Assembly: GCF_000189635.1 (NCBI RefSeq) | Contig: NW_002476457.1 | Location: 558,001 to 622,000 of the forward strand | Direction: 5' to 3' | DNA: 64,000 nt | Source: Tetrahymena thermophila SB210 | Lineage: Eukaryota; Ciliophora; Oligohymenophorea; Hymenostomatida; Tetrahymenidae | Shown here: piece after piece, positions 50,768 to 62,500 of the stretch | Position numbering within the stretch: position 1 is the stretch's first letter | How the letters are laid out: each line of letters opens with the position of its first letter | Program-made: the position numbers and the translations under genes | The notes under the pieces: model-generated | Seen by the model: the letters and a program-made list of their open reading frames with translations, nothing else | The model's database searches: none | Told to the model about the DNA's origin: nothing

Positions 50768-52947
50768 TCATTATAAAGAACTAAATATTCTTTAGTCAAG
50801 ATCAGTTATATTTTTATTATTACAAATCCTATTAAAAAAGGAATTAATATATTACTATTGCAATGCACTGTATTTTAATAAACAAAACTATTCTTCCAAA
50901 TGACTCAAATTATTGGCTATTACATATTTTATTTAAATTAAAAAAATGAAAATAAGTAGTTTTAAAATTTACTATTGAAGGATAATTGGTTTTTTTTATT
51001 TTCATCTTCAGATTTAAATTGCATATAACATGATGATAATCCAATTAGCTATAATGCAGCTAATTAATCCTTACTTAAAAGCATTAGAACAGCCTTCTTT
51101 ACGAGAAGAAGATCTTTATAAATTTCTAAAATATCTAAATTTGAATTAACTTGATCTTCGATAATATTTTTATGGATGGGATCTAAACCCAGAGACTTGA
51201 GATATTCCTTTCTTCTGAAAAACCTAATTAATTTATGAAATATAAAATTTTATTATTTTATGAAAGTTTAAATAAAATTATAAAACCTTGTTTTATAAAT
51301 AGTATTTTTAATTTTTTTCATAAGGAAGTTGTTTTGGATGGTTTCAAGCACTTTTTTATAATAATCACTTATTTTTAATATGGTTTAAGAATGATCTACT
51401 TTTATTTAATTTTAGAGGATTTCTTATTAAACATTTTATATTTTTTTCAAAGAATTTATTTTTTTTAAAGGCAAGTATAATTTTTCTTAACTTGTTTCTT
51501 AAGATTTTAAAGTACTAATTTCAATATTATTTTAAAATTATTCAATATTTATTTTGCTTTTTATTTTTATAGGTGAATTAATTATATTTATTTTCCTTTA
51601 CTTTACTTTTTATTTATAATCTTAGAATTAACTCTAGCTATTATTATTTTCCTGAGAAATTTGATTTTGAATTTTATTTTATTAATTAAATACTTTATTT
51701 TAAATTCCATTCACTGAATTATCAGCAGATTTTATAGATTTCGTATCAAATGAAGGAATAAAAATAGATTAAAAATTTTCTTTTTAGCTTTAATCTTCAT
51801 CTTCTTTCTATCCTAATTATATTTATTTTAGCAATATTTTATGATAATGCTAATCTTTTGCTTCTAAATTATTAGTTTATTTTAGAATGTTTTTGTAAGT
51901 CCCATGAAACATATTTTATAAAAAGAGGAAAAAAATATCCTACTTCATTAATTTTTAGGAAATTCTTTTTCCAAAAAAACCTAAGCACATCAAAAAAGCA
52001 AATGCACTGTTACATTATGCAAGAATTTCAGGAAGATTGGAGTATTAAATGTGAATATACTAAATTGTTTCATCCATCTGAATAGTAATTTACATTAAGG
52101 ATGTTTAATTCGCTTTTTAAATTATTGACTATCTGTTAAAGTTAAAGTTTTGTACTTCATACTAAATAGGAGCAGAAAAACTTGTTTCATCTTAGATTAT
52201 TGCTCCCTTCTTTAGATAAGTTACTTACTTTTAAGTTTTAAAGGTATATAGCTAAAATTATTCACCTTACAAATATACATAAGAATTTCTATATCCATAC
52301 TATGACTATTAGGATGAGGTATTGTATTAAGATGTATATAATTTCAAGCGTAAGCTAGCATAAGGATTATTGATAATATTATCAATGTCTAATTAATTAG
52401 CACAATTATTAGGCACAAAAGTTTTAGTCATATCTGTATCTTAGCACTAATACACAAATAAATATATATTTGAAAATATATTATCTTTAGTACTCAGAGT
52501 TAAAGTGTAATTTTTAACTGTTGAGAAATCAATACAATTAAAACCTTCTAGTTTATGATTTGTGCATTTACTGTAATTTAGCGGTATTAATTCGAAATAC
52601 CTCCCGTTTTAAAAGTAAAAATAAGGAATAAATACCAAATATGTTTGATTTTATTAGTCTTATAGGTCATCAATATTAAGATTAACTCCATATTCATATC
52701 TAAACCCAATTAAATCTTCTGAAAGATCGATGTCAATAGAATTTTCAGTCACAAAACTTTGTGATGCATATTTTGGATTGATTTAGTTACTTAAATATTA
52801 GTAAAATAAATAAGAAGAGTATGTTAAAACGATTATTATTAAAAAAATAGATAAAATTGCTCCAAAAGTGGTTCCTTTCTTTTAGTTGTTTTTCCCAAAA
52901 TCGAATTAGAATTGATAGGAGAAAAAGTCTATCTTTTTCAAATTCAT
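50768..52947 (-). CDS. Ciliate-type membrane protein, subfamily II, intact
   Basis: Three exons: 51287-52947, 50973-51223, 50768-50916. Sum 2061 bases, 686 residues, TGA stop. It is related to subfamily I along its whole length but clearly distinct. It starts MNLKKIDFFSYQFQFDFGKNN, has one membrane segment at about 29-52, a large loop with the same landmarks (NQINPKYASQSF, FRYEYGVNLNIDDLQ), a second hydrophobic segment with CLGFFGK, a Gln/Lys-rich tail, and the C-terminal helical block LVKKAVLMLLSKDQLAALQLIGL. Intron positions match subfamily I. It is the only complete subfamily II gene here, so it serves as reference for the two pseudogenes. Function unknown. Confidence 0.8.
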
Positions 52948-54986
52948 TTAGATTTATGAGGTAAAAGGTAGAAGTTTTTTTTTTTAATTAATTTTCTTTT
53001 TTAAATATTATAGAAAAATTTAATTCTTCCAAAAAATTATTAATAATCAGTTAATTAATAAAATAAAAGGAATAAAATAAGTTTTTTTAATAGAAAGTAA
53101 TGGTTTATATTGTAAAAACAGCTCTTTGTGCTTAAAAAATTCTTACAAAATGTATTGATTGAATGGATATTTAGAAAAAAAGCAGTTTTTAAATAAAATT
53201 ATCGCTTCATTAAATTACTTAGTTTACAAAATTATAATTTTACTTTAGTTTTTTCAAAATAAGTGTAAGATAAAACTATAGGTAAATTAAAATAAAATTT
53301 CAGAGATTTTGGCACAATAGAAAATATCATTTTAAAGCAGACTTTCAAAATTAAAAATGAAATTTGTTTGAATTATTAAACATTATTTTAATCAGTGATT
53401 GATGAATAATATAATGTAAATATTCCATTCAAAAATGAAAGACTCAATTTAAATATCAGAATAATGTTTATGCATTATTATGATACTCTCTTTCACATCA
53501 AAATATTTTTGCTGATATCCTCTCATATATTTATTAATTTATGATAAATTACAATTAAATATTTAATTTTAGTATACAGATAACAAATTTAATTTCAAAG
53601 TATCATTTTTTAACTTATTAGATAGACTTCAAAAGTAACCTAGAAAAACAAAAGTAAAAATTGTATTTTCTTAAAATCTTTTATAAAAGTTTAAAAAACC
53701 TTAAAATACAAAATTAAATTTATTTAAATAATATTAATTATTATATTAATCAATGATTTATTAACAATATTCTGTAATTACTCCATTCAAAAATGAAAAA
53801 CCCAATTTATATATCAGAATATTATTGATGAGATTTAATGATCTCTTTTTTCATTTTTAAAATACTCTTAAAATACCTTTTTAAATAGCTTTTTGTTATT
53901 CTAATATAAGTCTTAAGCAGTTAATTGTAATTTACAGTCAATAGATTTAGTTTTAAATGTCATTTTCAAGTTTATGTTTATTAATTTTTGAAGGATGAAA
54001 CAAATTTTAGTTAATTAATTAGACACTTAAAAATTAAAGACTCAACGAAAATGTTGAATTTTATTTAATTTCATAATGCTTTCTTTCATTTAAAAAATGC
54101 TCTTACATCATTTTAAATTTATTTTTTTTACTTATATCTACTCTCATTATTTATTTTTGCAAAAGTAAAAATTTTTTTTCCAATTTATTTTAACCAATTT
54201 AAGAGTGCATTTATTTAAAAATATACTTCCTTCGTTCACTCTATAAGTATAATTTATTTTATTAGTATAGTTAATTTAATTAATTTTTAAAAAACTAAAA
54301 TAAATTTTTTCACACTCAATTACTATTAATTTTGCAAATTAATTTTATTTACTAGAATATAATTTTTTATGATATAATATTTTAAAACAGTGAAGCAAAA
54401 TTCTTAATTATATATGTTTATAAGTTTTAAATCATATTTTTATCATTTAAAGAGAGTAATTCAAAACTTATATCCATTATTAAATAAAAAAATACTTTCA
54501 AATAGGTCTCAAATACACTAAAAAAATAAATATTATAAATATATTTCATAAATTTTGTTTATATTTATTGGGCAATAATAAATATAACTATTTTTATTTT
54601 TATTTAGAGCTTAAAATAATATATTTTATTTATTTATTTAATACTCTTCATGAAAATTATTGTGTTTTACTTTTTTTTTATCAATTTTAGAAATTTTTTC
54701 AAACTAAAAAATATTTATAATATCAAAAAAAAGTGGTAAATTTTTATTATTTAATTTTAAATACAACAATCAAATTGAATATTCGAAATTTAATATATCA
54801 ATTAGTTACTATTAAAATACCTTTCTTTAATAAGCTTTTTTGATATTCTTTTACTATTGCTTAACTTTGATTATTGGATTTGCAAATAGTAAAATTAATG
54901 ATATTATATCCTTAAAATTGTCAAAATACATTATAAGATTAGTAATAATAAGTTTACTAAATCTAAGACATTTAAAAAACTCTAAA
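52948..54986. other. 2 kb AT-rich spacer with diverged ~370-base repeats
   Basis: No gene. The segment about 53340-53600 (with ATTCCATTCAAAAATGAAAG.. and ..ATATCAGAATA) resembles about 53700-53960, and a third weaker copy starts near 54030 (the AAAGACTCAA and TGCTTTCTTTCATT blocks). From 54150 to 54950 the sequence is plain A/T. Confidence 0.5.
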
Positions 54987-57900
54987 ATGAAAGATCAAAG
55001 CTTTTAAATCTTTTTAATTTTACCTCTTCTATTTTGTTTCTGTTTAGGCTAGCAATAAATTATTTAGAAAACTATCTAAATACTTCCAAATGAGTAGTAT
55101 TATCTAGATTTAAGTGGTTTCTATGAGCAGAACATTTAAGAAATCAGCCTTCCCTAATCTACAAATAGTTTTGAATCTATTCTTCCATTAGTAAGTTAAT
55201 CAACTCCAACAGCTCAAACTATGAATTACACTTTCCCTTCAAGTTACCCAGTCAGTAATACTCAAAAGAATGCAGCGAGCATCATTAATATCTAAAATAG
55301 CTAAAAATACGATTACTATTTAGTATTTGGTTGTATTTCTATCTAAAATAATTAAATAATATCATAGGAATTAGATAGATTGCTGATATTTACTGTTGAA
55401 TAGACCATTTAAACAAGCATTTCTATGTACTCTTCAACTTAAGGTTTAGCTTTTTTGACAGACTAAAGCTTTAGTGTATTTTAGTTTACATTTAATCAAA
55501 CTTCATAAAAATTATCTATTCAATCCGTTAAAAATACATACTTAATTTATTAGGCTAAAGCATTCTAATAATTAAACTAAATAATAATCACTTCTTTATT
55601 TGATAACAACTACTTTATATATGTCCTGAAATAGAATCAAATAAATTAAATAAACATATTTCCTAGTTCAAATTGTTAAACAATATAGTAGTTTTAAGAA
55701 TTAAACTATGTACAAACCTATTCCATTTTCAGAGATTGTGATAACCAAGTAGTTTTTCTGTCTGATGTATATTTTTCTCTTAACATTACATCCAGTTCTT
55801 CATACAATCAAATTTTCAGCTAATAAATAAATAACTAAATCATGTTAACTTTTATAGATAATTTAAATGTTAAGGTATGTTCTTTGCAGTATTCAACAGT
55901 TCTAAGTAGCAACTCATTGAACTACTGTAAAAGTTTTCAAATAAATTAAATCTTTTCAACAGGTTTAATTCTATCTAACAATCTTTTGCTACTTTCAAGC
56001 TCTTCCTACATTTAAGTAATTGATATGACAAACTCTAGAGTTATATCCTAACAAATTGTGCCCTCAAATTACTAGTACTCTTTCTATAACTTCTTAAACA
56101 ATTTTGCTCTAATAACTGTCAACTAAGTGTCTGGGTAGTAGATCATCTTTTATGAGACTCTAAGCATTCAATTTTTCTAACCAGCAATTATCATTAAAGG
56201 TTAAGTTGATCAGCCAATCCAATTCTAAATTACAACAGGACCTATCCCTATAATTTACAAAACAAGTTTAAATGTTAAAACAGTGAACTAACCTTAGATT
56301 TTATTTTCATCCTCCACAGTTACGATAGGATAAAAATATATAGGCTAATCATATAATAACTCATATATTTACTACGAAGATATTGAGCAATATGTTTACG
56401 GATAAAATCTTTCACAAGTAAACTTATAAAAAAATAATTAAAACATATCAAGCTTAGCTATAATTTAATTTGAATAGAGCTCTTCTATCTATACTTTGCA
56501 AAATACCTCAGATTATTTAATATACAATATTTAACAAATGCCTTATAATGCTTTGCTATAGCAATTTAATTCATCAAATCAGTATTATATTTATTACTGC
56601 AATATAAGCGATTTAAATAAGCTTAATATTCAAAGTCCTATGAACTACACTTAAAATTCTCCAATAGATTTTGTTGATTCTTAAGGTAGTTTTACTATTT
56701 AAAGTGATTCTTCATTGCCATAAAAAAGAATATTTTTGCCCAGTTTAGATAACCTAAACATCCTTTACATTAATACTATTACAGTTTAATGTGATAATAA
56801 TTAGAATTACTTCACATTTTCATCTGATATAACTGCAAGCATAGTAATTATTCAATGTGGAAGTACTATCACATCAGTAAGTTATAAACCATCATTCTAA
56901 AGCTCATATCAGCCTATTTTAATAAATTAAAATGTAATCTAGTAGAACTTTCCATCAAATAGCAAAATAACAACTATGAATGGAATAGCTTTCATTTACA
57001 GCAGCAGTTATATAACAGCATATGATTACATAAATTAAATAATAATAGGAAGTACCATAAATTTACCAGTCTTAAGCTAATTATAAAAAGTCTTGATTTT
57101 CAAAGATTCATTTTTTATTTACTACTCCGATCAATCAAGCATTCCTGTTATCAATTAGTACTCTTACAACAATTTTTAAACTTCAACTCCTATCTTACTT
57201 CGAAGTCTTTATAATGATTCCTAAAACTTACCTAATACATAGGTATAGCCTATTACTTTATATGGTAGTAGTACGAATTAATAATATTTACTATTTTAGT
57301 AACAATCTTATCCCAATAAGTATATGGTTTATAGAGTAGATCGTTGCTCAAGTTAAAACTAATTTTATGGTATTCTATAGCTTGAGTAAAGCAATCTAAA
57401 CATTTATTCAGCAGGTAAAATTTGTTAGTTGCTATAAACCTTTAAATGCTATAATATCCTATAAAGTGCATAAATTTCTATTTAACTCTAACTTGCTAAT
57501 ACATATTACCAGTCTTAAGTATTAATACCTTTTAATTTTACTGTTTCTCAAAACGAATAAAACTAAACGTTTAATTTTATTTTAAGAAGAGACACTTCTG
57601 CTGTATATGGGTTAGTGAATCAGTAATCATCTTCTATACAAAGCTTGAAAACTTAAATTTAAGACTCTAATTCCTCTACCTCTTCTATCTAAACCTTTTA
57701 ATTATATGACGGAAGCGATCCAAGTATATTCAATAGTAATTTACTAGGATGGTAACTTAACAACTCTAGTGGTTCAATATAAAACAGAGTTTAAAACTAA
57801 ACTATTTTAACATAAAATTAAAATTAATTCAAAATACTTAAAAACTAAAATTTAATAGTTGATCAAGACTAATTCTCAATAGGATCCTTAGTTATAATAA

Positions 57901-58990
57901 GTGGTATTGATTATAGCAATTGTGTAGGGTTAGAAGATGCAAGTCAAACATACTATAAAGATAACTCTACAGATTTAAAATTATACTTTATATGCCAATA
58001 AAAATTAGCTGTTTATACCATAACATTAATTTTGTAAAATAGTGCTTATAGCTCATTTAATATTAATAGCATCAAGATATATTAACTTATTTAGGATATT
58101 CCATATCCTAATATATATACCAACATTTTTTCTAGTTCAAGCTTAGATATTAGGCTTTTTGGTCCTTTTAGAGCGTCTACTTCATAATTAATTCTTGATG
58201 AAGAATCAACATAAGCTACTATCTATAAAATGAACCTAAATTCTTAAAGTATAATAAGTGAGAATATAATAAACAGTTTTAATAATCTCATCTTAATCTT
58301 TTATGCTAGTGGGAAAATAGTAACTACATATTATAATAACATAGATCCTTAACTTAATAATTTATACAATCTGAAGGATATTTTACTGTAATATAATTTT
58401 GTGATATCTCAGCAAGATGTTATAGCATAAGTTCTATAGATATCTGACACATCATTTAATATCCAATTTTAGTTATCATATATCTTTCAAGTAACATTCA
58501 CATATTAAGAAAATAATTTATCAATCACCCAAGTTTAATCATATGATTATCTAGATGGTTTCACAACTATGTTAGGATATTTCTAAGCACCTTACAATTA
58601 AATATTTGTAGGATAAAGCTAAAATAATGAAATTGCTATAAATTGTATAATCAAATATAAAACTAAAATTGCTATACCATAAATGGATATAATTAGAATA
58701 TATTCGACTAAGATGTTAAAATATCTGTTTATAGCATTGGCTATTCAAGTAATAATTAATTATATAGCATATTCTTATCAAATTAGAATATATATTAAGT
58801 TAATATAAAACAAAGTACAAATATAAATATATAACCACAATAAATTAAACAGAAATAGTTTAGCATATCTCCAATATTATCTACTTTGAATAATAATTAT
58901 GTAAGCTTTTCGCTATCCTAAAACATAAGTTTTACTGATACTAAATAAATAAATATAATTATTTTACTATTAATTTTATTATTTATATGA
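54987..58990 (+). CDS. Large secreted or surface protein (1304 residues)
   Basis: The ATG at 54987 opens a frame with a clear signal peptide (MKDQSFQIFLILPLLFCFCLG, cleavage near residue 21-24) that stays open for more than 3.6 kb. Near 58610 the frame changes. An intron at 58608-58696 (GTAGGA...AATTAG) restores it, and with it the total is 3915 bases, exactly 1305 codons. The mature protein is rich in Ser, Asn, Gln, Tyr, Ile and Thr, with scattered Cys and many possible N-glycosylation sites. The very C-terminus is hydrophobic (INIIILLLILLFI), fitting a GPI-anchor signal or a terminal membrane segment. No domain recognised; composition suggests a repetitive beta-type extracellular protein. 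A one-base sequence error instead of the intron is the alternative. Confidence 0.75.
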
Positions 58991-59597
58991 AATAATTTGT
59001 TTGACTTTGTTGTTTGGAATTTATCTAAGATAGTTAATTAATTTCTTTATATTTATTAATTTATTTTTAAATTATTTAAATAATAAAAATCTTCAATTTT
59101 GATAAATTTAATCTTAGTGCTTTGAAAAATAGATAATATTTGTCCATACAAATTACTAATTCATGATCTAAACAATAAAACTAAATTAAAAATGAATGAA
59201 CGATTAAGTAATTAAAGTTTTAACTGAATTTTTAAAGCTAGTTGATAAAATAATTAGTTTTATTATAATAATATAAATCAATATTAAATTAAATAATTTT
59301 TATAAATGTTTGAATCAATTAATTAAATTATGTATTAATTTTAGAAATATTAAAATAATTATTCTAATCAATTAGTTAATTAATTAATTAATTTAGTATA
59401 TGTATGTATTATACAAATTAAAAGTTAATATTATTATAATATTATACTTATAATATTTTTATTAATTTATTTAAGTTTCTTTAGTAGATGAAGTTAATAC
59501 TTGTTGATTTAATTATTTTATTGTTTATTGAATTATTTAATTATTTTACACATTTTATTAATTATATTTAAATTATTAATTGATTTTTATCAATCAT
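58991..59597. other. Convergent intergenic spacer
   Basis: AT-rich, with a TTAA-type tetramer run near 59378-59396. It lies between the 3' ends of the surface protein gene and the minus-strand PHD gene. No gene seen. Confidence 0.5.
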
Positions 59598-62500
59598 TCA
59601 TTTGTTGTTGTTGTTATTGTTATCAGATTTAGGGATGTATGAATTATTTATATGGTTATCTCCATTTTAATTTTGTATTATATTCATATTTATTGATGAG
59701 AAATCTTCTCCGTTATACATGTAATTTTTTTTATTTCCGTTTGGATTTACATTACTATCATTATATTGATGGTTGTTATTATTTGCTAAATTTATTGGGT
59801 TCATGCTTATTTGAAAGTTATCTTCACTTCTACCATTTGTTTATGAAATTTTTTTCGAAGGACTCTAATTTGTTACATCTTTGTATTTACCTTAATGTTA
59901 TTCTAATTTATTGTTATTAATTATTTATTTAGAATCTACTTACTATTATTATTCCCTTTAAACTAAGTTTATTGAATCTATTTTATTTTCATTTTAAATA
60001 TTTTATTTATTATTTTCTTATCCAGCATCATCTACTTCTTCTTCGTCTTCTTCATCTTCTTCCTCCTCCTCTTCTTCATCTTCTTCTTCTTCCTCATCAT
60101 CTTCTTCATCATTTTCTACCTCCTCTTCTACACCTTCATTTTCCTCATCAATTTCATCTTCGTTTTCTTATTCCATTTCTTATCTATCATTCTCAATTTC
60201 TTAAAAATCTTCATTTTAATTAAATTTATTATAACTATTTTAATTTTCCTCATTTTCATCATATTCTTATTCTTCTTCAAAATCTTCAACTTCTTCTTCA
60301 TCGTTGTTGTCATCATCATCGTCATTTTCATCTTCTTCTTATTCTTCTTCTTCATTCTCATCATTATCTTCATCATCATCTTCTTCTTCTTAATTATCTT
60401 GCTCAAAAGCTCTATTTTGCATTTCTAATTATTGCTATTAATTTTATTCTTCTTGCTCATAATCATCATCACCATCTTCTCCTTAATCTTCTTCTTACTC
60501 TTCCTCCTCTTCTTCTTCTTCTTCATCATCTTCTTCTTCTTCGTCATCATCATCTTCTTCTTCAACTTCTTCTTCCTCATTATCATCATCTTAGCTATTT
60601 TGCATATTTTATGCTAAATTCTAGTATTCATACCCATTCTAGTAATACAAAACACCATGTTTATTTATGTTTTAATTTTCAGCTTCTCCTTCATCATCAA
60701 AATCTTCTCCATATTCTTCATTTGAATCTTCTACAAAAGATTTTATTGAGTCTTCATCTTCTTCGTCTTCGTTGCCTGTAACTATAAATTTTTATTTTAT
60801 ACATTAACATAATAATTTTTAAAAATATACTCATGGCATTAGGATAGCGATGGTTTTGTTAATAGACATTTCTCATTTCAGTGGTATTTTATGGGAATTA
60901 GTTTTCAGAGTTATCGTAGTTGAAGTTTTACATTTAATTTAAAATTTGATTACGAATTTATTTTTAGTTATTTATTTAAATTTATTATTCAGAGTATGGT
61001 GGAGGAGGAGGATGAATCATGGCCTTAAATTAGCTATTCTGATTCATTTAGTATCCAATATTTTATTACATTTATTGCTATTGATTGATTTATGGCTCTT
61101 GTTGAAGTTGTTATTGAATATTTTTCAAATTGGTAATTAGCTTACTCTTTATCATAATACGAGCTTCATATCTCTCAATTAGATTTTTTAATTCTATTTC
61201 AAGTTATTATTTATTGTATCTGTTCATGCTACTAAAGATATTTATTAATTTTTATGCTTCATTTTGCCATTTTGTGAAATCATCGACCTTGTTTGTTTTG
61301 AAGAATATATTAGGTAAATTCTAAAAATCTAAATAGAATATTTTTTGTTACCAGCTACTTATGTTCTTTTAAGTTTGGTATTATAAGCTACTTTTTCTCA
61401 ATCTACATAAATAATACAGTATACTATTCTAAATCAACCTGCTGTTTACTTAATTAAACTAGCTTACTTTTTACTTCCATCGAATTCTATTTTTTTTTTA
61501 AATTATAAATTTTTTTTTTCTTTGTTTACAATTTTATTTACTTCGTATATCTGTTTTAAGTGATTGTATAAGCAAAGATCTTAACTAGATTCAACAAGGA
61601 TTTTATTTAAATCGAATAATTTTTATACTTAATTGAAAAATTATTCAATTAATGGAAGCTTATTCGAATAAAGATGTCTTAAAATCTATCTAGTAAAGTC
61701 TCTTCTTTGAATTAACAAAAGAAGCTAATCAGCTTGTGGAAAATCGATAGGAAATCCAAAATCTAAAAAGATATTATTTTTTTAAATTAAACCAATAAAA
61801 AATAAACTAATTTATATTTACGAGCTAAATAGCATTAAAATAGTTGTTTATCTTTTTCCTCTTCTTATCTCCTAAGTTCTTCAACTTGCTCACAATTTTA
61901 ATCACTATCTAACTTCTATGCCTATTCGTACAGCTTTTATTATAAAGAATTAACTTTAATCCAATTCATATATTTAATTAAATTCTTTTGATATATTTTA
62001 TATTTCAAATCAATTTACTTCAATTATTTTAAGCAAGTCAGGTCCTCTTTCAATCAAAGTAGACATTTCTAGTAATTACTCGTCAACTAAATGATTATTT
62101 AGAAAAATTAATTTAAGAAAATAAAAAAATATTATTATTTATAATAGACAAATAAATTACCTTTCAGTTTAAGCTCAAGAATGAGATCTATTTCCTTGAT
62201 TTGTAATGGTAATGAAAGACCTTCTTTTACTATTTCGTTAAATTAGTCAATCGATATTTTTTCAGTAGAATCCCAAATGAACTCAGTTTTGTGTCCTTAT
62301 AGGTAAGGTCTGTTAAACCTCTTGCAGCATCCCATACAGTAGTATTTTTTTAGAACATTGCCTAACTATGGCTTTAGACCTATGCAGCTAAAGTGGAACC
62401 AATCTTAGCATCCATCGCATCCTATTGATTCTTCTCCCGAATAACCTCTGCAGATACAATAAGCCTTATTTTCATCTTCTTAAATAACTTATATATGGGA

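Noticed and set aside
60128-60406. Minus-strand Met/Lys-rich frame
   Set aside because: Out-of-frame shadow of the GAA/GAT acidic repeat on the same strand.
59639-60617. Several plus-strand frames rich in Leu, Phe, His and Ile
   Set aside because: They are the complement of the Asp/Glu-coding repeat of the minus-strand PHD gene and use stop codons of the standard code as ends; no independent coding signal.
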